A program made the position numbers and the translations under genes. The notes below the pieces were generated by a model. That model did not search any database. It saw only the letters and a list, made by a program, of their open reading frames with translations, and was not told the origin of the DNA. From positions 1 through 36,901 of the forward strand of contig JACPRU010000016.1 of the NCBI GenBank assembly GCA_016189835.1: 36,901 bases of DNA, read 5' to 3'. This DNA comes from Deltaproteobacteria bacterium (GTDB lineage Bacteria > Desulfobacterota > Binatia > JACPRU01). Of the stretch, positions 7,600 to 17,546 are shown piece after piece (the first letter of the stretch is position 1; every line of letters starts with the position of its first letter).

Positions 7600-9080
7600 A
7601 GGCTCATCAAATAGCGCACCAGGGTTCGCACTCCGAACCCGGTTCCTCCCTTCGGACAGTAGGGCCGGTCCTTGTCGGCGAACGCCGGCCCGGCGATGTC
7701 GAGGTGCGCCCACTGGGCGCCGTTCACGAACTCTTGCAGGAATAGCCCGGCGGTGATGGCGCCCGCAAATCCCCCGCCGACGTTCTTGAGATCGGCCACC
7801 GAGCTCTTCAGCTCGTCGCGGTACTCCTGGACCAGCGGCAGCGGCCAGAGCATCTCGCCGGCGTCGCTGCCGTGCGCGACCAGGCGGTCGACGAGATCCC
7901 GCGGGTTGCCCATGATCCCCGCCACCTGCGTGCCGAGGGCGATCCGGCAGGCTCCGGTGAGCGTCGCCAGGTCGATGATCACGTCGTGTCGCTCCTCGCA
8001 GGCGAGCGCGAGGGCGTCGGCGAGAACCAGGCGCCCCTCGGCGTCGGTGTTGAGCACCTCGACCGTCTTGCCGTTGCGGTAGCGGATGACGTCGCCGGGC
8101 TTCTGAGCGCTGCCGCTCGGCAGGTTGTCGGTGGCCGCGACGTATGCGGTGACCTCGACGGCCGGCTCCAGCCGACCGACGGCCGCCATGACGGCGCACA
8201 CGGCGGCGGCTCCTGCCATGTCCTGCTTCATGGTCTCCATCGCGCCCGCCGGCTTCAGCGACAGGCCGCCGGAGTCGAACGTGATCCCCTTTCCGACCAG
8301 CGCGACCTTGAGCTTCCGGCGATGGCGCGGCCGGTAGCGCATCCGCAGGAAGCGCGGCTCCTCGCTACTGCCGCGGTTGACGGCGAGCAGGCCGTTGAGG
8401 CGCAGCCGGCGGATCTCGCGGGGGCCCATCACCTCGACGCGCGCCGCGCCCCCCCGGCACATGCGCACGGCGCGCTCGGCGAGCGCCGCCGCGGTGAGGA
8501 TCGAAGGCGGCTCGTTCACCAGGTCGCGGGCGGAGAAGGTCGCCCGCACCGTCTCGCGCAGGTCGTCGAGCGCCTCGGACAGGCGGCGCACGTCGAGATC
8601 GGCGGCGAGAAGTGCCACCTGCGACAGCTCGGGCTTCGGCTCCTTCGGCGGCTGGCGGTAGCGGTCGAAGCGGTATCCCGAGAGCGCGATCGCCTCGGCC
8701 ACCGCCGCCATCTCCTCGGTCGTCGCCTTGGGAAAGAAGACCGCCGCGCGCCGCGCGCCTTCGCCGCGCGCGGCACGCGCGGCCGCAGCCGCCATGCGCC
8801 TCCACCGCTCGAGCGTTCGCGCCGCGGGCTTGCCGCTCCCGGCGAGAACCACCGCCCGGAACGTGCCCGAGCCGTCGACGCGGTGGAGCAGGGTCTGCCC
8901 TTCCTGGCCACGGAAGCCGGCCGCGCGCACGTGGCGCGCCAGCGCTCCGCCGAGCTTGCGATCGAGACGGCGAAGCAGCGCCGAGTGCTGCTCTCCCTCC
9001 GCGACGGGAACGATCAGCGCTTCGGTCGTCACCGACTCGGGTCCGGCCGCGCGTCTGGGTTGGAAGCGGATCTCGGTCAC
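7596..9080 (-). CDS. pepA: Leucyl aminopeptidase (M17 family)
   Basis: A 494-residue cytosolic zinc/manganese aminopeptidase that removes N-terminal residues from peptides. Metal and catalytic motifs of family M17 are intact: GKGITFDSGGLSLK at about 262-275, DMAGAA shortly after, and the signature NTDAEGRLVLADAL at about 343-356. The N-terminal macro-like domain occupies roughly the first 160 residues. The start is GTG at 9080 because GGAGGT lies 7 bases upstream; the open frame continues upstream without family similarity. The 3' end overlaps the lipoprotein gene by 4 bases. In some bacteria PepA also binds DNA, but nothing here shows that. Confidence 0.95.
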   Translation of the reverse strand: MTEIRFQPRRAAGPESVTTEALIVPVAEGEQHSALLRRLDRKLGGALARHVRAAGFRGQEGQTLLHRVDGSGTFRAVVLAGSGKPAARTLERWRRMAAAAARAARGEGARRAAVFFPKATTEEMAAVAEAIALSGYRFDRYRQPPKEPKPELSQVALLAADLDVRRLSEALDDLRETVRATFSARDLVNEPPSILTAAALAERAVRMCRGGAARVEVMGPREIRRLRLNGLLAVNRGSSEEPRFLRMRYRPRHRRKLKVALVGKGITFDSGGLSLKPAGAMETMKQDMAGAAAVCAVMAAVGRLEPAVEVTAYVAATDNLPSGSAQKPGDVIRYRNGKTVEVLNTDAEGRLVLADALALACEERHDVIIDLATLTGACRIALGTQVAGIMGNPRDLVDRLVAHGSDAGEMLWPLPLVQEYRDELKSSVADLKNVGGGFAGAITAGLFLQEFVNGAQWAHLDIAGPAFADKDRPYCPKGGTGFGVRTLVRYLMSL

Positions 9081-9106
9081 CAAGCTACCTCCGGGGTGCG
9101 TCGACG

Positions 9107-9121
9107 GACGCCGAAGGCGTC
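9107..9121. repeat. Short GC hairpin with a GAA loop
   Basis: GACGCC and GGCGTC form a 6-bp stem around GAA, just upstream of the pepA ribosome site. It could be a leader hairpin of the pepA transcript. No function can be assigned. Confidence 0.35.
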
Positions 9122-9177
9122 GCGTCGGAGAACCTCTCATAGCCAATTTGCCTTCGGTACGGGAGACCGCAAACGAT

Positions 9178-9206
9178 TTGACACTGCGCGCCGCCGTGTG
9201 ATCGAT
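9178..9206 (+). promoter_or_regulatory. Possible promoter for the 42-codon gene
   Basis: A consensus -35 box TTGACA at 9178-9183 is followed after 17 bases by ATCGAT. That is a poor -10, although TGTG directly before it resembles an extended -10. The arrangement (box, then ribosome site AAAGGAGGT, then ATG 9242) makes a short transcript plausible. Confidence 0.3.
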
Positions 9207-9241
9207 CGAGCGTTTGCTCCTCCACGAAAGGAGGTGCCGCA

Positions 9242-9370
9242 ATGAACCACATCCTTCCCGAGTCCGAAGAGTATCTCGAGCAGGGAGAAGGGACGTTCTT
9301 CACTTTCGTCACCTTGGTGAAAGCGGCTCGCAGAGCGCCGAGCGACGATTCACCCAACCGACGAAGGTGA
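9242..9370 (+). CDS. Possible small gene, 42 residues, overlapping a palindrome
   Basis: ATG at 9242 is preceded by AAAGGAGGT 6 bases away, one of the strongest ribosome sites in the window. The first 16 residues (MNHILPESEEYLEQGE) look like ordinary protein. The rest is encoded by the left arm and loop of the long palindrome at 9290-9389, which suggests either that a palindromic element landed in a small gene and gave it a new tail, or that only the start region is meaningful. No known family was recognised. It is convergent with korB, with 19 bases between the stop codons. Confidence 0.4.
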   Translation: MNHILPESEEYLEQGEGTFFTFVTLVKAARRAPSDDSPNRRR

Positions 9371-9389
9371 CGAAGGTGAAGAACGTCCC
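9290..9389. repeat. Long imperfect palindrome (REP-like), next to the korB stop
   Basis: The 26-base arms 9290-9315 and 9364-9389 are complementary with a single mismatch. The arm begins GGGACGTTCTTCAC. The 48-base interval holds nested stems: GGTGAA (9316-9321) with TTCACC (9349-9354), and GCTCG with CGAGC further in. The right arm abuts the korB stop codon at 9390-9392. It may serve as a transcription end for korB, but its size and nested form look more like a dispersed REP/BIME-type element. Confidence 0.8.
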
Positions 9390-10406
<1,017 letters not shown>

Positions 10407-10417
10407 CGTCGTTTCCT

Positions 10418-12286
10418 TCACGCCTCGATCAGGCGCTGCACGCGCGTCACCAGCTCCGACACCTTGAACGGCCGTCCCTGGATCTTGTTCATGCCGACGG
10501 CGTCGACCAGGTACTCGGCCCGAAGGACGCGCACCAGCTGACCGAGGTTCAGCTCGGGGACGAGGATCTTGCGGAAGCGGGACAGGATGTCGGGCAGGTC
10601 GGCGGGCAGCGGATTCAGGTAGCGCAGGTGCACGTGCCCGACGGCCTTGCCGCGGGCGACGAGATCCTTCACGGCCGCCGCGATCGCGCCGTAGGTGCCG
10701 CCCCAGCCGATCACCAGCACGTCGCCCTGCGGCGCCCCGCCGACCGGGGTAGGCGCGATCTCCCGCGCGATGCCGGCCACCTTCCGCGCGCGGATGCGGA
10801 TCATCTGCTCGTGGTTGGCGGGGGAGTAGCTGACGTTGCCGGTGATGTGCTCCTTGGAGAGACCGCCGATGCGGTGCTCGAGGCCGGGCGTGCCGGGCCG
10901 CACCCACGGCCGAGCCAGCGTCCGCTCGTCGCGCAGATAGGGGAAGAAGCCCTGCGGATCGGTGCGAAACGCCACCGGGAAGTCGGGCAGGTCCGCGAAC
11001 CTCGGCACCAGCCAGGGCTCCGTGCCGTTGGCGAGGTAGCCGTCGGTCAGCAGGATGACCGGCGTCATGTACAGGATGGCCAGGCGCGCCGCCTCGAACG
11101 CCGCGTAGAAGCAGTCCGAGGGCGTCATCGCGGCGATCACCGGGACCGGCGACTCGCCGTGCCGGCCGTACATCGCCTGCAGCAGGTCGGCCTGCTCGGT
11201 CTTGGTGGGCATCCCCGTCGAGGGCCCGGCTCGCTGGATGTTGACGATCACCATCGGCAGCTCGACCATCACGCCGAGGCCGATCGTCTCCATCTTCAGG
11301 TTCATACCGGGACCGCTCGTCGTGGTGATGCCGAGCGCGCCGCCGAACGCCGCGCCGAGAGTCGCGCCGGCCGCGGCGATCTCGTCCTCGGCCTGGAACG
11401 TCGTCACGTCGAAATGCTTGAGGCTCGACAGCTCGTGCAGGATGTCGCTCGCGGGGGTGATGGGATAGCTGCCGAGGAACAGCGGCAAGCCGGCCTTGCG
11501 GCTCGCGGCGACGAAGCCGAGCGCCGCGGCGTTGTTGCCGGTGATGTTGCGGTAGAAGCCGGGAGCGATCGGTGCGGGCTTCACCTGGTAGGAGACGGCG
11601 AACAGCTCGGTGGTCTCGCCGAAATTGTAGCCGGCGTGTAGCGCCCGGAGATTCGCCTCGACGAGATCGGCGCTCTTCTTGAACTTGACCCGGATCCAGT
11701 GCTCGGTCGATTCGATCGGGCGGTGGTAGAGCCAGGAGATCATGCCGAGAGCGAAGAAATTCTTGCAGCGCAGCGCCTCGCGGTTGGATAGCCCGAGATC
11801 CTGCAGCGCGTTGACGGTCAGCTTGGTGACGTCGACGGGAAAGACCTGGTAGCGATCGAGTGATCCGTCGTCGAGCGGGCTGTTCGCGTAGCCCGCGCGT
11901 TGCAGGTTCTGCTCGCTGAACGCCTCGGTGTTGACGATCAGGATGCCGCCGCTCTTCAGGTCGCCGAGGTTCGCCCTGAGCGCGGCCGGATTCATCGCCA
12001 CCAGCACGTCGACGTCGTCGCCGGGAGTGAACACCTCCTGGCTCGCGAAGTTCACCTGGAACGCGCTCACTCCCGCCAGCGTGCCGGCCGGAGCGCGGAT
12101 CTCGGCGGGGAAGTCCGGCAACGTGCCGATGTCGTTTCCGGCCAGCGCCGACTCGGTGCTGAACTGCATGCCGGTGAGCTGCATGCCGTCACCCGAATCG
12201 CCGGCGAAACGAATGACGACCGACTCTCTCTCCTCGACCTTCTTGACGCGCTGGGGTTCCCCCGGCGGGGCGACCGACATCTTCAT
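10418..12286 (-). CDS. korA: 2-oxoacid:ferredoxin oxidoreductase, fused gamma-alpha subunit
   Basis: A 622-residue fusion. Residues about 20-200 are the gamma domain (VIRFAGDSGDGMQLTGMQFS, later NTEAFSEQNLQRAGY). Residues about 235-620 are the alpha domain (GSYPITPASDILHELS, FQAEDEIAAAGATLGAAFGG, TTTSGPGMNLKMETIGL and QRAGPSTGMPTKTEQADL). The gamma-alpha fusion with a separate beta is the usual KorAB layout. No delta (ferredoxin-like) subunit is present, so a free ferredoxin must accept the electrons. The start is ATG 12286 or the second ATG six bases later; GGAGG lies 4 or 10 bases upstream respectively. A clear promoter lies just upstream. Confidence 0.94.
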   Translation of the reverse strand: MKMSVAPPGEPQRVKKVEERESVVIRFAGDSGDGMQLTGMQFSTESALAGNDIGTLPDFPAEIRAPAGTLAGVSAFQVNFASQEVFTPGDDVDVLVAMNPAALRANLGDLKSGGILIVNTEAFSEQNLQRAGYANSPLDDGSLDRYQVFPVDVTKLTVNALQDLGLSNREALRCKNFFALGMISWLYHRPIESTEHWIRVKFKKSADLVEANLRALHAGYNFGETTELFAVSYQVKPAPIAPGFYRNITGNNAAALGFVAASRKAGLPLFLGSYPITPASDILHELSSLKHFDVTTFQAEDEIAAAGATLGAAFGGALGITTTSGPGMNLKMETIGLGVMVELPMVIVNIQRAGPSTGMPTKTEQADLLQAMYGRHGESPVPVIAAMTPSDCFYAAFEAARLAILYMTPVILLTDGYLANGTEPWLVPRFADLPDFPVAFRTDPQGFFPYLRDERTLARPWVRPGTPGLEHRIGGLSKEHITGNVSYSPANHEQMIRIRARKVAGIAREIAPTPVGGAPQGDVLVIGWGGTYGAIAAAVKDLVARGKAVGHVHLRYLNPLPADLPDILSRFRKILVPELNLGQLVRVLRAEYLVDAVGMNKIQGRPFKVSELVTRVQRLIEA

Positions 12287-12309
12287 CTTTCCTCCGAAGT
12301 ATTCCTGAA

Positions 12310-12338
12310 TCTATAGCGGCGGCCCGGCGGAGTTTCAA
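12310..12338 (-). promoter_or_regulatory. Sigma70-type promoter of korAB
   Basis: Reading leftward, TTGAAA (12338-12333), a 17-base spacer and TATAGA (12315-12310) match the -35 and -10 consensus at 5 of 6 and 4 of 6 bases. The expected start of transcription near 12303 leaves a leader of under 20 bases containing GGAGG and then the korA ATG. Confidence 0.7.
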
Positions 12339-12431
12339 TCATTCCGGGAGATTGCGCGCGCGCGAACGGACGGGTCTTGCGGTATCCGAGGAACGTCGGC
12401 GGGAAAACCGTTCGACACGCTCCGGCGCGGC

Positions 12432-12869
12432 TTATCCGACGGCCTTCTTCAGCTCGCGATGGGTCGTCGCATCGTGGCTCGATCGCGGTTCTCGCCGGAA
12501 CGCTTCCGCGCTGCGCAGGGTCGGAACACGGCGCAGGCGCCACTCCTTCAAGCCACGTCGCAGGTATTCGGGGTCGAGCCCGAGGACGTCGCAGATGTTG
12601 ACGAACGAGAAGAACCAGCGCGAGCTTTCCGTCTCGAAGAGCCACGCTTCGGCGTCCTGGAACAGTTGGCGGCCGCGACCGTCGCTGCTGAACGCCTGCT
12701 TCATGTAGCAGTCGACCGCGTCGGTGAGCACGGCGGCCATCAAGCGCTTCTCGCCCTCGACGAACCCCTTCTCGCGCAATGCCGCGAAGAACTGGGCCGG
12801 CAGCACCATGTCGGGCTGAAAGACGGGGCCGGCGATCTCCTCGGTCGGATCTCTGCGACTCTCGGTCAT
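12432..12869 (-). CDS. Conserved-looking protein of unknown function, 145 residues
   Basis: A soluble protein with no signal peptide. The central region is rich in aromatic residues and acidic turns (FQDAEAWLFETESSRWFFSF, then VNICDVLGLDPEYLRRGLKE). I recall this pattern from short uncharacterised deltaproteobacterial proteins, and it may be a small helical DNA- or protein-binding domain. The C-terminus is basic. The ATG at 12869 opens the conserved part. It lies between iscA and korA on the same strand, with more than 140 bases on each side, so it is probably its own unit. No function can be given. Confidence 0.7.
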   Translation of the reverse strand: MTESRRDPTEEIAGPVFQPDMVLPAQFFAALREKGFVEGEKRLMAAVLTDAVDCYMKQAFSSDGRGRQLFQDAEAWLFETESSRWFFSFVNICDVLGLDPEYLRRGLKEWRLRRVPTLRSAEAFRREPRSSHDATTHRELKKAVG

Positions 12870-13012
12870 GCCTGTGGAAACCCTCGAATTCTTAGACGGG
12901 GCGATGGGCGCGATTATTCGCGGCAGCGCCGCCTTCTGCGCCGCGCGGCGCGTTCGATGCCGGGGACTCGCGAGGGAGGAGCGGCCGGCGCAGCGGCTTC
13001 GCACACGGGCTC

Positions 13013-13327
13013 TCATACGGAGAACGACGCTCCACAGCCGCAGCTCTTCTTCACGTTGGGGTTGTTCAGCTTGAAGCCCGATTCCATCAGGCCCTCGGCG
13101 TAGTCCAGCTCTGTGCCGTGCAGGTAGAGATAGCTCTTGCGATCGCTCACCACCGAGACGCCGTCCCGCTCGAACACCTTGTCGCCGCTGCGCGTCTCGT
13201 CGACGTCGAGCTTGTACTGCAACCCCGAGCAGCCCCCGCCGATCACCTTCACGCGCAGCACCTTGCCGGCTTGGTCGCCGATCAGCGCCTTGATCTTGCG
13301 GGCCGCACTCTCCGAGATCGTGATCAT
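13013..13327 (-). CDS. iscA: Iron-sulfur cluster carrier, IscA/ErpA family
   Basis: A 104-residue A-type carrier that receives Fe-S clusters and passes them to target proteins. The three conserved cysteines are present: Cys33 in GGGCSGLQY, and Cys96 and Cys98 in SCGCGASF. The start MITISESAARKIKALI is typical. It lies 18 bases after iscS on the same strand and is surely cotranscribed with it. Whether it is the IscA, ErpA or SufA member cannot be settled from one sequence; the symbol reflects its neighbour. Confidence 0.93.
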   Translation of the reverse strand: MITISESAARKIKALIGDQAGKVLRVKVIGGGCSGLQYKLDVDETRSGDKVFERDGVSVVSDRKSYLYLHGTELDYAEGLMESGFKLNNPNVKKSCGCGASFSV

Positions 13328-13345
13328 CGCCGTCGCGCTTCTCCT

Positions 13346-14536
13346 CTAGCTCGCTCTCGCCATCGCATAGTCGGCCGACAGGCCGCGCAGCCGCCTCACC
13401 TCGGCCACCACTCGCGCGGCCACGACGTCGACCTCTTCGCCCGTAGTGAAGCGCCCGAGACCGAAGCGGACCGACGCGTGCGCGAGATCGTCGCCCTGCC
13501 CGAGCGCTCGCAGCACGTAGGAGGGCTCGAGCGTCGCCGAGCTGCACGCCGAGCCGGTCGACAGAGCCACCTCGCGGTTCAACGCCATCAGCAGCGACTC
13601 GGATTCGACGAAGCGGAAGCTCAGGTTCAGATTGCCCGGCAGGCGCTCGGTGGGATGGCCGTTCAAGACCACGCGGTCGAGCGCCGAGGTGAGCGTCCGC
13701 TGCAGCCGGTCGCGCAGCGACGCGAGGCGGGGCGCCTCTTCCGGCATCGCTTCGGCGGCGATCTCGCACGCCCGCCCGAGGCCGACGATGCCCGGAACGT
13801 TGAGCGTGCCGGAGCGCAGTCCGCGCTCCTGTCCGCCGCCCTCGATCAGCGGCAGCAGGCGCACCCGGGGGTTTCTCGCGCGCACGTAGAGCGCGCCCGC
13901 CCCCTTCGGCCCGCAGATCTTGTGCGCGGAGAGCGACAGCAGGTCGATGCCCATCGCCTCGACGTCGACCGGCACCTTGCCCACCGCCTGTGTCGCATCG
14001 GTGTGGAACGGCACGCCGCGCCGCTTGGCGACCTGACCGATCTCGGCCACCGGGTGGATCGTGCCAATCTCGTTGTTGGCGAACATGATCGACACGAGCA
14101 CGGTCTGCGGGGTGATCGCGGCATCGACCGCCCGCGGATCGACGCGCCCGTAGCCGTCGACCGGCAATACGGTGAGCCGCGCCAGGCCCCTGCGCTCGAG
14201 CGAGCGGCAGGTGTCGATCACCGAGCGGTGCTCGGTTGCGCAGGTCACCAGGTGATTGCCCTTGTCGCGGTGGAACTCGAGCACGCCCTTGATCGCGAGG
14301 TTGTTCGACTCGCTCGCCCCGCCCGTGAACACGATCTCCTTGCCGCCGCCCGCGCCGATGGTCCGCGCGACCTGCTCCCTGGCGTGCTCCACGGCGGCCT
14401 CCGCGTCCCACCCGTAGGGATGATTCCGGCTCGCGGGGTTACCGAAATTCTCCCGGAAAAACGGGAGCATGGCCTCCAGGACCCGGGCGTCCACCGGGGT
14501 CGTGGCGTGATAATCCATGTAAATGGGGCGAGTCAT
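13346..14536 (-). CDS. iscS: Cysteine desulfurase, IscS/NifS family
   Basis: A 396-residue pyridoxal-phosphate enzyme that removes sulfur from cysteine for Fe-S cluster and thio-cofactor assembly. Visible features are [11 protein letters not shown] at the start, [20 protein letters not shown], the cofactor lysine in [10 protein letters not shown] (about residue 205) and the active-site cysteine in [14 protein letters not shown] (about 331), in the long mobile loop of the group I IscS/NifS type. It precedes iscA. No iscU, iscR or hscBA gene is beside it, unlike the Escherichia coli isc operon. A near-consensus promoter and an inverted repeat lie in the upstream 75 bases. Confidence 0.94.
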   Translation of the reverse strand: MTRPIYMDYHATTPVDARVLEAMLPFFRENFGNPASRNHPYGWDAEAAVEHAREQVARTIGAGGGKEIVFTGGASESNNLAIKGVLEFHRDKGNHLVTCATEHRSVIDTCRSLERRGLARLTVLPVDGYGRVDPRAVDAAITPQTVLVSIMFANNEIGTIHPVAEIGQVAKRRGVPFHTDATQAVGKVPVDVEAMGIDLLSLSAHKICGPKGAGALYVRARNPRVRLLPLIEGGGQERGLRSGTLNVPGIVGLGRACEIAAEAMPEEAPRLASLRDRLQRTLTSALDRVVLNGHPTERLPGNLNLSFRFVESESLLMALNREVALSTGSACSSATLEPSYVLRALGQGDDLAHASVRFGLGRFTTGEEVDVVAARVVAEVRRLRGLSADYAMARAS

Positions 14537-14566
14537 CTCGGCATCCCGGAGGCCGGGACGTTAACC

Positions 14567-14581
14567 GGACCTATATGGTCC
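14567..14581. promoter_or_regulatory. Palindrome at the iscS transcription start, possible operator
   Basis: GGACC TATAT GGTCC forms two 5-base arms around an AT-rich centre. It starts directly downstream of the -10 box at 14582-14587, so it covers the expected transcription start. This position suits a repressor. It does not resemble the known IscR type 1 or type 2 sites well, so the regulator is unknown. Confidence 0.45.
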
Positions 14582-14610
14582 TGTATAGGGCCGGCCCGCG
14601 GGGGTGTCAA
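14582..14610 (-). promoter_or_regulatory. Near-consensus sigma70-type promoter of iscS-iscA
   Basis: Reading leftward, TTGACA (14610-14605), exactly 17 bases, then TATACA (14587-14582). The -35 box is perfect and the -10 matches 4 of 6. The -35 box includes the uvrA stop codon (14609-14607), so the promoter overlaps the end of the upstream gene. Confidence 0.75.
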
Positions 14611-17450
14611 CCAAGCGGTCGGCCCGGTCGCAGGACTCGCGCCAGGAACCGGCCGGTGTGCGACTGCTGGTTGCCGGCCACTTCCTCCGGAGTGCCCGCG
14701 GCGACCACACGCCCGCCGTCGTCTCCCCCCTCGGGACCGAGGTCGATGACGTAATCGGCGCTCTTGACGACGTCGGGATGGTGCTCGATGACGAGCACGG
14801 TGTTGCCGGCCTCGACCAAACGCGACAAGACGCCGAGCAGGCATTCGATGTCGGCGAAGTGGAGGCCGGTGGTCGGCTCGTCCAGGATGTAGAGCGTGCG
14901 GCCGGTGCCGCGCCGCGCCAGCTCTCGGGCAAGCTTGATGCGCTGGGCCTCGCCCCCGGACAGCGTGGTGGCGGGCTGCCCGAGGCGAAGATAGCCGAGA
15001 CCGACGTCCTGCAGGACGCCGAGCCGACTGGCCGCCGCGGGGATCGCCGAGAACAGCGTCAGCGCCTCGCTGATCGTCAGGTCGAGCACCTCGGCGATCG
15101 TCGTGCCCCGGGAGCGGATCTCGAGCGCATCGCGGTTGTAGCGCTTGCCGCCGCACTGGTCGCAGATCACGAACACGTCGGGCAGGAAGTGCATCTCGAT
15201 GCGCAGCAGCCCGTCGCCCCGGCACGCCTCGCAGCGCCCGCCCTTGACGTTGAACGAGAAGCGCCCGGGTCCGTAGCCGCGCACCCGTGCGTCGGGGGTC
15301 TCGGCGAACAGCTCCCGCACGACGGCGAAGAGGCCCGTGTAGGTCGCCGGGTTGGAGCGCGGGGTGCGGCCGATCGGCGATTGGTCGACGTCGACCACCT
15401 TGTCGAGGAACTGCCAGCCCTCGAGCGCGGCGAACTCCCCCGCCTTCGCCTTGGCCTGGTGCAGCTTGCGCGCGACGGCCGGATAGAGGGTGTCGACGAT
15501 CAGCGAGCTCTTGCCGGAGCCGGACACGCCGGTCACGCAGGTGAGCGTGCCGAGCGGCACCTCGATCGAGACGTCGCGCAGGTTGTTCGCCCGCGCGCCC
15601 TGCAGGCGGAGCGCCCAGCCGTTGCCGCGCCGGCGCTCGCGCGGCACGGCGATCTCGCGCCGCGCGCCGAGGTATTGCCCGGTCAGCGACTGCGGCGCGG
15701 CGAGCACCTCGGCGGGCGTGCCGGCGGCGACGATCCGCCCGCCCTGCTCGCCCGCTCCCGGGCCCATGTCGACGACGTAGTCGGCCGCGAGAATCGTGTC
15801 GCGGTCGTGCTCCACGACGATCACGGTGTTGCCGAGGTCGCGCAGCCGCTCGAGGATGCGGATCAAGCGAGCGTTGTCCCGCGGATGCAGGCCGATCGAC
15901 GGCTCGTCGAGGATGTAGAGCACGCCGACCAGGCTCGATCCGATCTGCGTGGCCAGGCGTAGCCGCTGGCCTTCGCCCCCCGACAACGTCGCCGCCGGCC
16001 GATCGAGCGTGAGGTATTCGAGGCCGACCTCGGCGAGGAAGCCGAGCCGCGCGACGATCTCCTCGAGCACGCGGCGGGCGATCTCGCGCTTCTGCGGCGC
16101 CAGCTCGAGGCCGTGGAAGAACCGCTGCGCCTCGCCGATCGACAGTCCCGCGACCTGGACGATCGAGCGGCCGCCGACGGTCACGTGCTCGGCTTCGGGT
16201 CGCAGCCGCGACCCCCGGCACGCCGCGCACGGGTGCGCGGTCAGATACTCGGAGAGATCCTCCTCTTCCTCGCCGTCCTCGCTCATGGCCTCGCGGCGGC
16301 GCTTCTCGAGCAGCGCGAGCACGCCCTCGAACGGCCGCGAGAACGTGAAGCTCTTGCCCTCGCGCTCGTGCACGAACTCGATCTCGCGGCCGGCGGTGCC
16401 GTCGAGAATCGCTTGGCGAGCCGCGGCGGGAAGCTCGCCGAACGGCGTGTCGAGATCGAAGCCGACGGCGCGGCCGAGCGCGGCGAGCAGCGTCACGTGG
16501 AACGACGAGGGCCGCCGCCCCCACGGAGCGATCGCCCCCTGACGCAGCGACAGCCGCTCGTCGGGGACCACCAGGTCAGGATCGATGAAGCTGTGCGCGC
16601 CGAGGCCGCCGCAGCTCGGGCACGCGCCGTACGGGCTGTTGAACGAGAACAACCGCGGCGAAAGCTCGGGGTAGGACACGCCGCAGTCGGGACAGGCGAA
16701 GCGCTGGCTGAAGACGATCTCCTCGGCGCCGCTCTCGCCGACGAGCACGCGGCAGACTTCCTCGCCGTAGCGGAACGCCACTTCGAGCGAATCGGCGAGC
16801 CGGCGCTCGACGCCCGGCTTCAGCACCAGCCGGTCGACGACGACCTCGACGGTGTGCGGCTGATTCTTGACGAGCGAGATCTCCTCCTCGAGGTCGCGGG
16901 CCTCGCCGTCGACGCGCACCCGCACGAACCCCGCGCGCCGCAGGTCCTGCAGCTCGCGCCGGAACTCTCCCTTGCGGCCGCGCACCACCGGAGCGAGCAC
17001 CTGGAGGCGGCTGCCGTCGGGCAGCGCGCGCAGGCGGTCGACGATCTCGGGGAGGGTCTGCGCGCCGATCGCCCGGCCGCAGCGAAAGCAGTGCGGCTCG
17101 CCGGCGCGCGCGAACAGCAGGCGCAGGAAATCGTAGAGCTCGGTGACCGTGCCGACCGTCGAGCGGGGATTCCGCCCGAGGCTCCTTTGCTCGATCGCCA
17201 CCGCGGGGGAGAGCCCTTCGATCGAGTCGACGTCGGGCTTCTCCATCTGCTCGAGGAACTGGCGGGCGTAGGCGGAGAGCGATTCGACGTAGCGCCTCTG
17301 CCCCTCGGCGTAGAGCGTGTCGAAGGCGAGCGAGGACTTCCCCGAGCCCGACAGGCCGGTGACGACGATCAAGCGGTCGCGCGGCAGGTCGAGCGAGAGG
17401 TTCTTCAGGTTGTGGCTGCGCGCGCCGCGAATTCGGATGCTGCCCGGCAT
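14607..17450 (-). CDS. uvrA: UvrABC excinuclease subunit A
   Basis: A 947-residue damage-recognition ATPase of nucleotide excision repair that loads UvrB on lesions. There are two ABC ATPase modules: Walker [10 protein letters not shown] at 32-40 and GVSGSGKSS at about 640, with signature motifs [12 protein letters not shown] and [12 protein letters not shown]. Zinc-binding CxxC pairs are seen in [12 protein letters not shown] and CPSCGGLG near 255-285, and in CEACRGDG and [10 protein letters not shown] near 740-770. Length is normal for the family. It is the last gene of the leftward mfd-surA-pdxA-uvrA series, and mfd, encoded 2 kb upstream, recruits UvrA to stalled RNA polymerase. Confidence 0.97.
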   Translation of the reverse strand: MPGSIRIRGARSHNLKNLSLDLPRDRLIVVTGLSGSGKSSLAFDTLYAEGQRRYVESLSAYARQFLEQMEKPDVDSIEGLSPAVAIEQRSLGRNPRSTVGTVTELYDFLRLLFARAGEPHCFRCGRAIGAQTLPEIVDRLRALPDGSRLQVLAPVVRGRKGEFRRELQDLRRAGFVRVRVDGEARDLEEEISLVKNQPHTVEVVVDRLVLKPGVERRLADSLEVAFRYGEEVCRVLVGESGAEEIVFSQRFACPDCGVSYPELSPRLFSFNSPYGACPSCGGLGAHSFIDPDLVVPDERLSLRQGAIAPWGRRPSSFHVTLLAALGRAVGFDLDTPFGELPAAARQAILDGTAGREIEFVHEREGKSFTFSRPFEGVLALLEKRRREAMSEDGEEEEDLSEYLTAHPCAACRGSRLRPEAEHVTVGGRSIVQVAGLSIGEAQRFFHGLELAPQKREIARRVLEEIVARLGFLAEVGLEYLTLDRPAATLSGGEGQRLRLATQIGSSLVGVLYILDEPSIGLHPRDNARLIRILERLRDLGNTVIVVEHDRDTILAADYVVDMGPGAGEQGGRIVAAGTPAEVLAAPQSLTGQYLGARREIAVPRERRRGNGWALRLQGARANNLRDVSIEVPLGTLTCVTGVSGSGKSSLIVDTLYPAVARKLHQAKAKAGEFAALEGWQFLDKVVDVDQSPIGRTPRSNPATYTGLFAVVRELFAETPDARVRGYGPGRFSFNVKGGRCEACRGDGLLRIEMHFLPDVFVICDQCGGKRYNRDALEIRSRGTTIAEVLDLTISEALTLFSAIPAAASRLGVLQDVGLGYLRLGQPATTLSGGEAQRIKLARELARRGTGRTLYILDEPTTGLHFADIECLLGVLSRLVEAGNTVLVIEHHPDVVKSADYVIDLGPEGGDDGGRVVAAGTPEEVAGNQQSHTGRFLARVLRPGRPLG

Positions 17451-17508
17451 CGCTCAGCGCGGCACAGCCGCAACCAAACGGCGGTCGCCTATTGTGGTCT
17501 CGTATCTC

Positions 17509-17533
17509 ATTTCGTCGTGCCAAGAGACGAAAT
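17509..17533. repeat. AT-rich 8-bp hairpin between pdxA and uvrA
   Basis: ATTTCGTC (17509-17516) and GACGAAAT (17526-17533) form a perfect stem with a 9-base loop in the 96-base space between pdxA and uvrA. It is unusually AT-rich for this genome. No T tract follows on the minus strand, so it may be an operator or a weak terminator. Confidence 0.4.
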
Positions 17534-17546
17534 TCTACGTAGTAGA

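Noticed and set aside
10628-11641. Long plus-strand frame opposite korA
   Set aside because: Same antisense effect; korA is complete on minus.
14567-14581. IscR binding site upstream of iscS
   Set aside because: The arms do not match the published type 1 or type 2 IscR consensus well enough to name it so; kept only as an unassigned palindrome.
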